The position numbers and the translations under genes are program-made. From positions 28,234,770 to 28,298,769 of the forward strand of contig NC_079366.1 in NCBI RefSeq assembly GCF_021018895.1: 64,000 nucleotides of DNA. The letters are read 5' to 3'. Shown one piece after another: positions 36,763-48,634 of the stretch (within the stretch, counting starts at the first letter, position 1; the number at the start of each line of letters is the position of its first letter). Below the pieces are notes generated by a model. It did no database searches, was not told the DNA's origin, and worked only from the letters and a program-made list of their open reading frames with translations. Origin of the DNA: Seriola aureovittata (taxonomy: Eukaryota; Chordata; Actinopteri; Carangiformes; Carangidae).

Positions 36763-37614
36763 AGTCAAGGAAGGTCGAGGGAAAGTGGTTAGGAAAGGAG
36801 ATTATTCTGACTTTTCAACCGCAGCCTCACTCTCTACAGATACAGTGAATGTTACAACTTATTGTGCATTTTCCTGAATAAATTGTTATGCTATTTTTTT
36901 TGTATTTCCCTAGGTGCTTGATAAGATCTAGCCACATTAAATCAGAAAGTAGGTGTGTGACTGGAGCCACAATGAAAGAAGAAGTGAGGAGAAGCTGAAT
37001 GGAGTGATAATGGAAAAACATGTAAGACGGTCAGCATCTGAGGATCTTGCAGGAGTTCAGTATGTATGAATACACATATGACTGCACACAGAACACACCC
37101 CTCATACAGATAACCACATACAGATGTGGACATGTGGATCAAGAGTTTCCTTTAGGTACAAAGGAACCTTTTTTTTTGGCAACTAACGAACGTTACTGTG
37201 CTTCCTGGTTCCAGTTTTGGTGCCTTGCCTGAGGTTCCTGCCCCTCAAAGGCTTCCCTCTGTTGGGTCAAGGACAATCAGAGTCTCCAGTACTGAACGTC
37301 ACTGACTGATCAAACACAAGCCTTGAAAATACAACATGTAGTCTGCAAGCAGGCACTGGTCGTCACTATAATGAACATTCGGACTAAGGATGGGAATTCG
37401 ACTTCTGGACTAGTCCAGAAAATGTAACACTTAAATGGAGACTTAAGGCCATTTCAGAATGTCCTCACTTTCCAGATCTAACAGGCAGTCCCCACAAAGA
37501 TAGCAATACAAAAACACACACACACAAGTTCACATAATAAAGTCTATACTCAAAAAGCAAAAGTACAGCAAGACAGACAGCTCCAACAAACACAGACACA
37601 AAACTACACAGAGT

Positions 37615-37617
<3 letters not shown>
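36763..37617. other. No gene seen
   Basis: Unique sequence. Open frames around 36827-37142 have no recognisable domain. Confidence 0.45.

Positions 37618-37650
<33 letters not shown>
37618..37650. repeat. (CA)n microsatellite
   Basis: Uninterrupted CA array of 33 bp; a GT array lies at 38125. Confidence 0.93.
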
Positions 37651-37653
<3 letters not shown>

Positions 37654-38124
37654 AAAAAAATAAGATACACATCAGATCTGCTGTGTGAAGACTGAATGAG
37701 AACAAACCCATTTTTAAAAAGTGCTGCTACTTTTTTTTTCTACATCATTATTTTTTTTTTTATCCGTGTCATGAAAAGTAGCAGCAGCAGTTTGACAGAC
37801 TTAAATATTTATTTGTGGGATTTGGACCCGCATGAGCTCTGACTGCACAAACAGATTAGATGCCACTGTCTGCAAACGTGCTAATGTCCATAAACACTAC
37901 ATTCACAAATATGTGCATGTTCACACTGACTTCACACATGCAGCTATGTAAAAATCCTGTCCACAGTCACATATTTTGCACGTCACTGCTGCACATTTCT
38001 TCTGCAAATGCTGCGTCTCCCTGCCAGACGGCTCCGCTGGGCGACAGACACAGCATAAGGCAAACCCACGCTGTTCTCTCCAAATATTTGACCATGTCAT
38101 TGCTCATTTTCTGTGTGTGATTGC

Positions 38125-38156
<32 letters not shown>
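38125..38156. repeat. (GT)n microsatellite
   Basis: Uninterrupted array of 32 bp. Confidence 0.93.
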
Positions 38157-38157
<1 letters not shown>

Positions 38158-38462
38158 TCACAACTTTCCTTCTTCACCTGTCGTCCTCTGATGACATTCA
38201 CCTCAGCATATTGAAACTACCATTCCCTCACCCCTCTTCTCCTATTCTCCCTCATCTTATGTCAATCTACAGACCTTCCCCCACTCTCTCGAACTCTTCC
38301 TCCATCCTTTCCCTTTCCACCATCTTTTTCCTCTCCCTTTTCATCCTTCCTCCTGGCTGTAATCCATCTACCCATCCCCTTCTTGTATCTCAATCCCTTC
38401 CTCTGCTCCTTCCCTCCTCAATCCCAATATCTCTCTCTCTCCCTCTCTCTCTCTCTCTGTCC
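38157..38462. repeat. Polypyrimidine-rich region with (CT)n
   Basis: The plus strand is strongly pyrimidine-biased and ends in a CT array at 38430-38458. The 129-codon frame here is a serine, leucine and proline-rich reading of this bias. Confidence 0.75.
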
Positions 38463-39916
38463 ACCTTTTATCTCAGTCACAGCTGTGTTGACTTTACCTT
38501 CGTGAGGTAACACAGTTATTCGCACACGTCTGCTCTCTAGTCCCAGAGGGTAACGGTGCAACACAACCGTGGCATGAACCAAGGCCGAGCAGGCGTCGGG
38601 AGTTTAGAGTTTGTGTCACCAGAGGTTTGCTGCCTCCAATCTGTGGTGAAATGCAGTTGGACAAACTCCCCTCCTTTCATTCAAGACCGTGTGTTTTCAC
38701 ATTAAAGACAAAGTGCCTGCGAGACGGACAGAAAACAGCTGTTTTGTTTAAAGAGCCTGTGTATTTAGTCGTCAGAAGAGGAGTCAGTATTGGCGAAACA
38801 AAGACGTGGTTTGGAGGAGCGCCGACACTTTAAGATCGTTCAGTGTTGGATGAATCTGCTACATCCAGTTCTGACATTTTGAAAATCTTCCCTCTCTACT
38901 GTACCTACATAATAACAGATGGTACGTTTAAGGTAAGGTAAAGATCCTGGTTATGGCAAACACACTATGGTAAAGGTTCAACAGCTCCTCCAACCTGAAA
39001 AACCACACAGGTCGTTTATTTCCAACCCTCTGACACGACCCGTGGGAGTATCTCCTGAAATAGCCCCCCCCACGACACTTCTGCATCACAGTCGGATGTG
39101 CTACGTCCGCGTTCCCCCCCCCCCCCTTCCTCACTCTCCGCCTCGCTACATAAAGACACTTCCTTGTGATCTTTCCGAACAAAATGTGTTCAAATCATCA
39201 GTTTTCATTCGTTCCCTGCAGACCTTTTTTATTTATTACTCAAAAGCAGGAATTTGATTAGAAAGCGGTTGAACAACGTGGCAGCACGAACCTTCTTCCT
39301 CTGGGTTTATGAGGAGACATCATCGCTTGTCTGCTCTCTTATTCTAATCCTAACCAGTGTGTGTGGAGTTACACTGACTGCATTTTGGCACGTTCCGGTA
39401 ATCATCAGAGAGATTATTTGAGTAGATGACCGGTTTTAATGAAACCTTTCCTTTCTCTCTCATTAATCCCCCGAGGAGCCAATCAGTGGGGTCTTGATTT
39501 ACTCCAATCAACCACTGCTTCATCTCAGTGTCCTCCACTTCACAAGCACTGATGTTAATCGGCACCTGAATTTCATTCCGTCGACTGCGAGCATTAAAGC
39601 TCTGCTTGCAAACTCAGTGTGATGTGCCGAGCCAACAGTCCTTAGAAGACAACTGTGTGGTTTCTCTACAGGACTGGACATTAGCCACAGAGCGAGTAGA
39701 TGCCAGGACGTGAGCTGTGCTTAATCGATTTGTAAATCACTCCTGATCAAACAGACTGATCAAACATTGTGGCATGTGGCCTGTTTTTTTTTTCCAGATT
39801 TTGGATTTTGTTTTTATACTGTTTTCTATTTCATGTTTCCAACAACAAAACCAGAGAGAAGTTTTTTTTTTGTTTAGTTTTTTTTATGGCAGCCATTCGA
39901 AATACAAATTTAGCGT
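38463..39916. other. No gene seen
   Basis: Unique sequence with a 12-C run at about 39115-39126. Confidence 0.45.
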
Positions 39917-39930
39917 CTCAAGGTAACAAT

Positions 39931-40111
39931 CCCGAGTTGCTGTTGTCATCTTTCAGCTGCTCCCGTGAGGGGTCGCCACAGCGAATCGCCATCTGCGCGT
40001 TTGATTTGGCAGAGGCGTAACCAGGTGTAACCCGGGTTCAGGGAGCCGGCGATCAAACCGCCCAACCCAGGGATCAGCGACCAACCCGCTCCACCACCTG
40101 AGCCGTGGAGC
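39931..40111 (-). repeat. tRNA-derived SINE, minus strand, with 14-bp target-site duplication
   Basis: On the minus strand the head is GGCTCCACGGCTCAGGTGG (A-box region). GGTTTGATCGCCGGCTCC is a B box with one change. The body contains GGCGATTCGCTGTGGCGACC and CACGGGAGCAGCTGAAAG at the 3' end. The element lies exactly between two copies of CTCAAGGTAACAAT, at 39917-39930 and 40112-40125, a perfect 14-bp duplication. This marks LINE-machinery insertion and implies a fairly recent event. Confidence 0.88.
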
Positions 40112-40125
40112 CTCAAGGTAACAAT

Positions 40126-40424
40126 TAAGACAAATCCAGCTGCACGATGGAGTTCCCCTGGATGGAGTACACGTATAACATCAACAGGAAATTGTGTTTA
40201 AACTGTGCAGGACATTTAGTCACAAACTGATGATTTTCTGGTTTCACCCACATCAGTGAGTTCAGCTTTTTTGGAGCATCCTGGTCGTGTGTGGTGCATG
40301 TAAACCAAATATCCTGGTTTCAGAAAAAAATCCTGCAGCACTCCCAATATCAACCAGGATACTGTGGCATGCAAACACCTTCTCCACTTACAGCAGTGGA
40401 GAAGTGGATAACAGCACAAGGTTG

Positions 40425-40427
<3 letters not shown>
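40126..40427. other. No gene seen
   Basis: Short unique stretch between the SINE and the TA array. Confidence 0.5.

Positions 40428-40470
<43 letters not shown>
40428..40470. repeat. (AT)n microsatellite with CA flank
   Basis: A perfect TA array of 43 bp changes directly into CACACAAACACACACACATATACATATACAC-type sequence to about 40503. The array is self-complementary. Confidence 0.95.
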
Positions 40471-40478
<8 letters not shown>

Positions 40479-40629
40479 AACACACACACATATACATATA
40501 CACAACGTGTTTAAAGGGCACTTTAACACCAGGCTGTACAGCAGTGGTTTGCTGCCTGTTTCACCTGTAACCACACCCAACAGAGCTGAGAGGTTAATCT
40601 CTTCTTTCCTTTTCATTTCTGTCTCATTT

Positions 40630-41040
40630 CTCTAAGCTTGTGTTTGTCCTCTCTTTTATTCCTGTTTTTTTTTTTTTTTTTACCCATGCTGCTCTGCTCC
40701 CATCTCTCTCTCCCTCATCTGTTTGAGTTCATATCCCAATCTGTCATCCTTTCCTCTCCCTTTCTATCTCCCTCCATCTCCACTTGTTCGTTCCTTTACA
40801 TTCAGCAGATTTCTCAATCTCCAGCTCCATCTTTAAATCTCAGAGCTCATCTTCTCTCCGTCTGCCTCTCTCTTCCTCCACTTCCCGAGCTCTCTTCCTC
40901 ATCTCCGCTCGCCACTCTGCCTTTTCCTCTTTTTCATCTCTTCACCACGTATATATTCCTAGACATACATATTTATATTCTCAACTTCTCTTACATATTC
41001 AGCCTGTCTCCATTTCTCTCTCTCTCTCTCCACCTCCTTG
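40630..41040. repeat. Polypyrimidine-rich region
   Basis: Starts near a T run of 19 at about 40664-40682 and continues as C/T-rich sequence with CTCTC runs to 41031. The 155-codon frame at 40638-41105 is low complexity and explained by the bias. Confidence 0.7.
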
Positions 41041-41137
41041 GTTCCAGTATTTCATGCGTGAATAATCCATGTCGGTCTAATCCTTTTAGCTATTCTCCCC
41101 TGTAGCCTAATGAGCCTATAGCGCTGCTGCACTGTCT

Positions 41138-41171
<34 letters not shown>

Positions 41172-41193
41172 CTCACACACACACACACACACA
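41138..41193. repeat. Two (CA)n arrays
   Basis: CA arrays at 41138-41165 and 41172-41193 are separated by TATATACT. Confidence 0.93.
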
Positions 41194-41862
41194 GCAGCTA
41201 TCAGTATGCTTAAGAACATTAATACCACCTTAACAGGATTTATCTCTCCTCTCGGTTCCTGTCCGTCCTCCCCTCCTCTGGTCTGATCGCTTCACTCCCT
41301 GTCGACCAATCACCGTTCTCCCCATCCCTTCTTTAATCACACTAATATCTTATTTTTAATGGGATAACTGGCATAGAGGCTTTTTTCCAGAAATAACATT
41401 TGCTAAGTGGTTTAGAGGTAAATTTCTGTCACAAATCTCCTGCTAGGAGACGCCAACCACAGCTGGAGAAAGTAATGGCTGTCCACTGATGACACGGCTC
41501 AATAATTGAATAATTGAATAATTGAAATAATCGAAGAAAAATACAGTTTAGTTGTGGGTCTGCGACCATTCAGTGATGGAATATGGGTAAAATGAACATT
41601 CGGTTAATATCTAGATGAATGAGAAACATTTTGTATTTGTACCAAGTTCTGGCAAACAGATCGTTTCAGATGAATAGATTCATTGTGGGGGTTTTTGGGA
41701 ATAGCTGAGATGTTTAAAAAAATAACAACAAAAAAAACCACTGAAATCTGACTTTAATACAATCCAGACTCTAGTCACGTCCAAAATACTACTGTAAACA
41801 ACCAACGGCAATTCAAAACTGGCAGAACGTTTTTTAGTGGAAATGGCATCAGCATGCCCAAT

Positions 41863-41865
<3 letters not shown>
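41194..41865. other. No gene seen
   Basis: Contains a short AATAATTG tandem (three to four units) at about 41500-41531. Otherwise unique. Confidence 0.5.

Positions 41866-41922
<57 letters not shown>
41866..41922. repeat. (CA)n microsatellite
   Basis: Uninterrupted CA array of 57 bp. Confidence 0.96.
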
Positions 41923-41923
<1 letters not shown>

Positions 41924-42670
41924 CAAAGAAAGAACAGCGCTCAAACCAACATTTGAGAGACATGTTTTCCAAAAGTAAATCAGAAATAAGATTAAAAAAA
42001 AAAAACACTCAATCACGTCCTAAAATCATAAAGAATTTATTCAGATGTTGACAGCCTGTTTCTTCAGCCCGGTCTCACTGTATGAATAACACACCATCTC
42101 CACGAATAATTTTCCACTTTGAGCAGTTTGTGACTAATAACTGAACGTCAGTAAAAGGAGAGTGTTGCTTTTTTAATCCTCAATGAACGGAGGCGAGACA
42201 AATCAGAAAGGGTTTTTTACAGGAAAATATGTAGCAGCACCGGAGTCTTGTTGGCTGACAGGTCTCTGTCAGCTCTGCAGCTGTTGGGGTTAATGTGCCA
42301 AATGAGGAAAAATACAAAACAATACAAATTTTACGGGCAAAGAGATTGAAGCTGAGACACTAACGTGCTCTCATGCTGAGCCAGGAAAACAAGTAGCATC
42401 AATATCTATACGAGTTCCAGCAGAGCGTAAGTTATATACAGCTATCGTACTTTGCATTGCACTGCAGGCTACACCGTTAGCAACGATAGCTTAGATGCGC
42501 CTCCCCTCGGCTAGCAACAGCAAGCTAACCTTGACTCCTGTTAGACGGCTGAAAAGTTTTACTTGAACTTTTTTTTTTTTTTTTCTCATCATGTCATACG
42601 TCGACAGCAGTGTTACCACGGTTTCCATAAAACAAAGCTTTAAGCTACCAGAGTAGCTCAGTTTAAAAAG
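41923..42670. other. No gene seen
   Basis: Unique sequence with an A run at 41994-42005 and a T run at 42569-42585. Confidence 0.5.
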
Positions 42671-42680
42671 CCAGCTCTCT

Positions 42681-42859
42681 GGGGCATCGAGTGGTGCAGT
42701 GGGTTGAGCGGGCGCCCCATGTGCACAGTCCTCGCTGCGGTCGGTCCCGGTTCGAATCCCGCATCGGACGGCCCTTTACTGCATGTCGTTCCCCCTCTCT
42801 GCCTCCCCGTTTCCTGTCTCTCTCTACTGTGCTATCAATAAAAAGCCCAAAAAAATATA
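42681..42859 (+). repeat. tRNA-derived SINE, plus strand, with 10-bp target-site duplication
   Basis: Starts GGGGCATCGAGTGGTGCAG (A-box region GTGGTGCAGTGGG). A perfect B box, GGTTCGAATCC, lies at about 42749. A pyrimidine-rich body (TTTACTGCATGTCGTTCCCC, TTTCCTGTCTCTCTC) follows, and the tail is ATCAATAAAAAGCCC plus an A run. It lies between CCAGCTCTCT at 42671-42680 and the same word at 42860-42869. The body matches the element at 55657. The 67-codon frame across it is not a gene, and the tRNA-like head lacks the full cloverleaf needed to call a tRNA gene. Confidence 0.9.
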
Positions 42860-42869
42860 CCAGCTCTCT

Positions 42870-43590
42870 CGCGACGGGTGTTACATTAAACTAGGAGATA
42901 AACACTGAATCTAAATGAGATGACACACTCTTATTATGTCACACACACATCAGAACAAGATCGGGAGCCGGTGGATAAATGCATATAGGGTAAACCAAAG
43001 TAAAACTTGATATGTGGAGGTTTTTAAATGTATCTCAATTATGCTTTTGATATATTTAAAATAACGTACGGCTCTCAGGATGAGGTACACAATGTGATAT
43101 CCATGATAAAATAAATCTACATTCTTCTTCAAGTTACAAAATCCATCCCAGCGAGAGGAAAATTACAAAAGCCACATAAGAAACAAGAGCATCAATGGTA
43201 TTAAAAGTGCAGTGAATGAGAGGGATTTAAAAGATTTAAAAGATACAACTGAAGTGCACCACGCTGCATTAACAAGTTAAAATATTGTCTTTTTTAATTT
43301 AAAAGAATTCAGCGAGTCACGCTCCGTGAGCACATCACCAAATATACAACCCGCACAAAACGCACATTTTTACAAACCAACAAACAATTTTAGACCAGAT
43401 GGTGTTTCTAAATAATTTAGTTTGAAATCATATTTAATACAGAAGCAGGGGCATGTGACATATTGTAGTAATTATGAGGGTTTGTGTATGTGTATGTGAA
43501 CGAGGGCATACATTAGAACATGCGGCTTACATAAACAATATAAATGTTTAAATGGCGTTTGGTGTACAGTAATGTCTTCTGCAAACCATC
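42870..43590. other. No gene seen
   Basis: Unique AT-rich sequence; nothing recognised. Confidence 0.45.
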
Positions 43591-43619
43591 TGTGTGAGAT
43601 ATTGTACATGTTTGCATGA

Positions 43620-43650
43620 ATGTGTGTGTATGTGTGTGTGTGTGTGTGTG
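43620..43650. repeat. (GT)n microsatellite, interrupted
   Basis: GT array with one A substitution near its start. Confidence 0.9.
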
Positions 43651-43674
43651 GAGTCATGTGAGGGTCAGCCTCGC

Positions 43675-43965
43675 TCGCCCTCTCTCTCTTTCTCTCTCTC
43701 TCCCACCACCTCTCTACGTTCACTTCCTCCACTCCATCATCTTCAAAGTGCCATCCCGTCGTCTGCAGGACAAAAGTTTTGCTGTTTTTCTCTTTGCTCG
43801 CTATTCTTCTCTCTCTGTCCTCTAATCAGTCTCTGTCATCACCCAACCCCCATCCCTCACCCACCCACCCACCCCCCCCATCTCCCCCTTCACCTTGTCC
43901 TGCTCTCGTCTCCCCCCTTTGTTTTTCGACCTCGCTCTCTCACTCCATCATTCTGTCTGTGCTTC
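43675..43965. repeat. Polypyrimidine-rich region
   Basis: Strong C/T bias on the plus strand, with CTCTCTTTCTCTCTCTC at about 43680-43702 and CCCACCCACCC at about 43858-43872. It accounts for the three overlapping long frames here. Confidence 0.7.
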
Positions 43966-44257
43966 CATCTGCTTGATCGCTCCTCGGAGTCAGGCGTTGC
44001 CAACATTCATCTGACAGCTATATGAGTTTTACACACTCCACGAGTACAATTATGGTCAACTAATTAGCAGAAATGGCAGCTAGGTGCCACAGCGTAACGA
44101 CCTTTTACAGCAGGCTTCCCGGAGTCAGTGAAGCTTTGGTTTGCTTGAAAAATCAGAACGAGAAAATGCAATGTGGGCGTGTAAAACAGCTGTTTTAGTG
44201 TTGACGGTTTTATCATTTTAAGCATCTTTCAAGTAGTTCTTGAAAGCGTGGCTTGTA

Positions 44258-44955
44258 CAGTACCGGTCAAAAGTTTGAGAACACCTCGATTTTTTTTTTA
44301 GTTTTTATTGAAATTTCAGCAGCTCAAATCCAATGAAGAACCTTAAATGGTACAAAGGTAAACGGTAAACTGCCAGAGGTAAAAAAAAAAGTAAACAACA
44401 GGTTGAAAAGTCATGACAAATCATGTAAAAGTCATCAAAAACAGGCCTTTTTCAGGGATTAAGTAATTGGTTAATGCACAGTTTCCCTGTAGACGTGGAA
44501 GTAAATGAAACCTTGAAAGTTGATGCAAACAATTCCTGCAGATCGACGACTTACAAACCCTCTGTCTGTACAAAGGCAACTGCCTTTCTCTCCATAACAT
44601 TGTCACTTGGTCCTGACCCTGTAAAGTGCCTTGAGATAATGAATGTTATGATTTGGTGCTAAACAAACATATTTGAACAGAACTGAACTGGACAGAAGGT
44701 CAAAGCGAAGCAACTGTCAAGTGCAACACATTAGTGGGAACTTCTGCAACAGTGTTGGAACAATGTTTGATTTCCATTGTAGGAAGAAGCCACACGCGTG
44801 TTTAGCTGCTGGACAAGTCAAAAAAAATTAAGATTAAACTTAGTTCAACAAGAAGATTCAATGATTCATTGCTTTTCAAATTCCCAGTTGATTATTTGAT
44901 CTACGCTTTAACGACAGAAACACTGAAAAATTGAGATGTTCTAACTTCGCCAGTG
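44258..44955. mobile_element. Internally deleted Tc1-like element with both ends
   Basis: The left end, CAGTACCGGTCAAAAGTTTG then AGAACACCTCGATTTTT, starts at 44258 after TA. The right end at 44955 is, in reverse complement, CACTGGCGAAGTTAGAACAT then CTCAATTTTT, and is followed by TA. So both inverted repeats and the TA target duplication are visible. The words GACGTGGAAGTAAATGAAACC and AACGACAGAAACACTGAAAA match the untranslated ends of a fish Tc1-like family I remember. The transposase gene is absent: about 0.7 kb remain of what is normally about 1.5 kb or more. A LINE/SINE tail lies inside at 44615-44690. Confidence 0.8.
44615..44690 (+). repeat. Retroposon 3' tail inside the Tc1-like element
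   Basis: CTGTAAAGTGCCTTGAGATAAT, then TGTTATGATTTGGTGCTAAA and an ATTTGAACAGAACTGAACTG tail match the 3' end shared by many fish LINEs and SINEs (normally GGCGCTATATAAATAAA then a GAATT-type repeat). No 5' part is visible, so it is a 5'-truncated insertion or a scrap. Confidence 0.6.
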
Positions 44956-46224
44956 TAAACTTTTTCATGTCTCCCTTCAACCCCAATTTTAATAAATTAA
45001 TCTACTAAGTAAAAATAAAATTGGAAAGCTACAGCTTTACTCATAAATGCAGCAAGTTTTACATTTTGTTGTTTCTGGGTTGTGAAAATGAGTCCACCTT
45101 GATTGCCTTGCCATTTCATAGGGGTCTCTCTCCCATGGTGTGCCTCCCATAGGGGATATCGCCCACTCTTTGAGAACCACATTACCCTTTTTTAATTTCA
45201 ACAGGGTTGTTTATATTACAGGTTTTTGCATTAACTGCAAGCAAATTTCCTCTGAGGTACTATTCAATGTATTCAATGTATTTTCCACAATTTGTACGTT
45301 GCACAGAATCTCACAACACTCACTTTTTTAATTACTGAGAGGAGGTCTGCTCATCAGATTCCAGCTCAGCAGAGTTGCACATATTCACACCTGAGAGCCG
45401 GCCTGTGTAAACACATCTTTGAACTACTGGCCACTGAACTGCTCTATAGTACCCAGGATGTACTTGCTTTAATCAATCTTGCTATGCTTGTGATTTTCAA
45501 GTCCTTCAAGATTCTCAAAAGGCTCTATTAGTAATGTGTGTAATTAAAACAGCTGAAGCCATCTGTGACATGAAACACTTATTTAAACTATTTTTTCCAA
45601 TCCGACTTTTTAGCCTAAATCCATCCACAGGGAGAGACGGTAGAAAAAACCATCATTGGGTCCTTTAAGTAAGACAGTTAGTGAAAGAAACTGCATCGAG
45701 CTGCTGCTTTTCAAAGTGAGAGGAGCTAGCAAAGTGCACCGGGCACCTAGAAATGATGCCATACGGTAACCTCCCTCAGGAAGAATGAGCGCTAGGGAGG
45801 AAACCCTGGGGCTTCCTCCAGCTGCTCACTTTATTTGACAACTTGACCAGAATACGACGAATAAGCTGTTACTAAATGACCATGCAGTGGTGGAGAAATA
45901 TGTGCAGACCTAATGTTAGCCTTGAAGTAAAGTAAATATACATATAAAAACAATAGAGTAAATATTGAATAAGCAACAAATAAATTAAGAGTTTGGGAAA
46001 ATCATCTCAAGGGACGATTTAATGAGAGATTTCCAATCAAAATCTCAGATAATCCGCTTCATCAATACTGTGTTGGTTTAGTGTGATTACATTCAGTGCC
46101 AAATCCCGATGATTGGTGCATGGCGATGTGCAACTTGAACTTTTAATAAAAAGACCCACATCCATCTCAAACCACTGAGCAAACAGTGCAGATAGAAATC
46201 TACCAGTTTAATCAACTAAAACTT
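44956..46224. other. No gene seen
   Basis: Unique AT-rich sequence between the Tc1-like element and family A copy 4. Confidence 0.45.
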
Positions 46225-46738
46225 TAAAGGTCCCATATTGTATAAAGGTCTCTGTCCATGTGTTGTTTGATTATAGATCAGGTCTAGGCTCTATATTAAT
46301 ACTGTGAAAGACTCAAAGCCTCAGTCCACAGAGAAATGCACACAGCCTGTATTCAGAAACTGAGCCTTAAAACCAGCCGTCAGGACTTCTGTAACTTTGT
46401 GATGTCACAACAAAGCAGTCACAGCTCTCAGCCACACCCAAAGTCCCGCCCACGTGGATCCAGCATTTCAGGATTTGGTTTATTTGAGTGTTTTACCTGA
46501 AATCTGCTATGTTTTTATTCAAGCACTCAAAAAAAGTCAGCCAATCAGAAGAGAGACTCAAAGCCTCCTCTCCTCTGATTGGCTCACTGACCTGTTGTTA
46601 CTAGAGCTCCAGAGAGAAACCTGAGAGAGGAGATGTAAAACTACATTGAGATGGTTTTTGGTTCTTAAAACCACAAATATATCTTTTTATGGATATCAGA
46701 ACTTAAAACACTGTAAAAGTGTTAAATAAGGGACCTTC
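46225..46738 (+). mobile_element. Family A MITE, copy 4 (plus), most complete
   Basis: Starts TAAAGGTCCCATATTGTA and ends AAGGGACCTTC. It is the reference for the family: CCACAGAGAAATGCACACAG, then TGATGTCACAACAAAGCAG, a GTGGATCCAGCATTTCAGGA region, the inverted repeat AGCCAATCAGAAGAGAG / CTCCTCTGATTGGCT at about 46538-46582, then ACTAGAGCTCCAGAGAG. Flanks AAACTTT on each side could be a 7- to 8-bp target duplication, as expected for hAT-type elements. This is the only copy where I see one. No coding capacity. Confidence 0.88.
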
Positions 46739-48514
46739 AAACTTTGGCCAAAAAAAAGAGGGATCTAATTACTCCAAGAGAAAGTATCTTTTCAGGGCCT
46801 TTAAAGAAGGCTTGTATCCTGGACTTGAATGTCTGGCCAGAAGTAGAAGGCTGCCGCTGAAGTGAGAAAGTCCCAGCTGTGGACTTGGGTGGAGGTGAAG
46901 CCCGATGGTTCTGAGAAAGCTGCACATGCTCAGCAACCGTTCCCTGGATGGAAACAACGCCTGGCTCTCAGCTGTGCTGTCAAACTTAGCAGAGCACCAA
47001 TTAGTTTTTCAAGGCTAAAGTGAATATTAGAGGAAAGGCAACTCCCCAGAAACACTGTACACGAGGAAATGATGAGCCAAAGAAAAATTACTTAGATACT
47101 CATGTAAATAAACCTCAGTAAACTCGACAAATGAACTTTGTTAACGAGGGACATTACATCCCGGTGACTTGTGCTCACACACTATCCACTTAGACCCCTT
47201 GAACAAATTGCATCTGACTGATTAATAGGACCTTAAATGTGTCGGAGCACATGTGTCCAAACCCAGCGCGAGTGGCGGAGTGAGCGATGTGTTGTTTATT
47301 TAATAAGCAGGCTGGTTGGAGCATGTCAATTATTCCTGGGTGCTGGGAGAGATGTCAAGAAAGAAAAAAATAGGAGGGGGGGGTATTGCTGTGGGTAAAT
47401 GCAAGATGAAGCGCGAGAGGAGAAATCTGTGGAGGAAAACAGTGGATGTGTTTGCGTGTATGTCAGAGTATGTCCGTCCTGAGTGCGCATGCCTGCGTGA
47501 TGGGTGATTGCAGAGGGGAGGGCCGTAACAAACGTGAGAGAAATCAAACGGTAGAAATTACAAGTCGCTTTAAACATTGCGTCAAGAAGACGCCGGCAGG
47601 TTTGCTGTCTGCCCTTGATCCAATTACACAGCTGAAAAATAATATTCATTTTTCCCTGTCTATGCAGAGCTTAACTACGTTGTGGCATCTGGTAGCTGAG
47701 AAATCACTCAGCATTGGAATGAGACAACAGAAGGTTTAGGCCGCTATCTGTGGAGCCAAATGTAGCCTAGCTGGCTTGGGATCAAATCCTTGCAGCACCT
47801 TTTCTCCAGCGTCTCCTGCTAAACCCTTAGCTGTAACCAGTCCCACTCTTTCAATGAAGAAAAAAATAAAAATCCCTGTGGGTGTTGACTGCAGTGCTGT
47901 TTGAAAAACCCTAACCTTGTTACATTCATACCCAGGAGCTCATTCATTATTCAACCTATGCTGTGCAGTCATGTATAGCCGTGTCTCCACTCATCATTTA
48001 TTGCCGATGATGTGTGCAAGTGCAAACTCGATTCCAGCCTCTTTGTCGGGACCTCTAATGGCTCAGAGGCAAAACACATGACATTACAGAGAACAAGGCT
48101 GCTGCCGTGGGGCCAGAGCCTCTGCGACGCTCGCAACACAACATCCAACAATGCAGCATCAAAGAGCCGCGGTGCATCAGACCAGCCAACAGACACAGCT
48201 CCAACCAACCCTCCACAGATCCGACCCTGCTCATTCACACTGTGTTAAACTCAATTAGAGCAAACGTACTGGGCTAAAATACTAATGCTCTTGTCTGTGT
48301 GAATGAAACAGGTGTGAAAAGCCAACAGGGCTGTTTTGGAGAGTAGCCTGTACTGTACTGATGAGCTGGCCAGTGGTGGAAAATGGTGAGAAGTGAGTGT
48401 ACGAGCCATCGAAACGAGCAACCGTCACGCCTGCAAAACAACATTAAAATAAATGAATCATCTGCTTTTTAGTCACGCTTGCAGCATGATTCCTGTGATG
48501 GCCGTCCACAGTCA
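46739..48514. other. No gene seen
   Basis: Unique sequence with a G run at 47375-47382. The frames at 47316-47739 and 48012-48248 have no recognisable domain. Confidence 0.45.
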
Positions 48515-48605
48515 CATATCTCAACAACTGTTGGATGGATTGCCAAGACAGTCAGCAGAGGTTGGATCCTAATGTGATGCCCTGACTTAATTTGCACCAC
48601 CGACA
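48515..48605 (+). repeat. Fragment of a fish interspersed repeat
   Basis: ATCTCAACAACTGTTGGATG, GATTGCCAAGACAG, then GATCCTAATGTGATGCCCTG match a dispersed fish repeat I remember. It ends about 30 bp before family A copy 5. Confidence 0.45.
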
Positions 48606-48634
48606 CAGGGTAAAACTGGATAGTGTATGTGTGC

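Noticed and set aside
38121..38510. 129-codon Ser/Leu/Pro-rich frame
   Set aside because: Low-complexity reading of GT and CT repeats.
40638..41105. 155-codon frame
   Set aside because: Low-complexity polypyrimidine tract; stops are absent because of the base bias.
42681..42770. True tRNA gene
   Set aside because: The A and B boxes belong to a SINE: retroposon body, A-rich tail and target duplication follow, and a full cloverleaf is not formed.
43594..44025. 143-codon frame
   Set aside because: GT array plus CT-rich tract; an overlapping frame in another phase is equally open.
46225..46738. TTAA-flanked piggyBac-type element
   Set aside because: TTTAA occurs at some ends as part of the repeat, not as a consistent target duplication. 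One copy instead suggests a 7- to 8-bp duplication, so the superfamily is left open.
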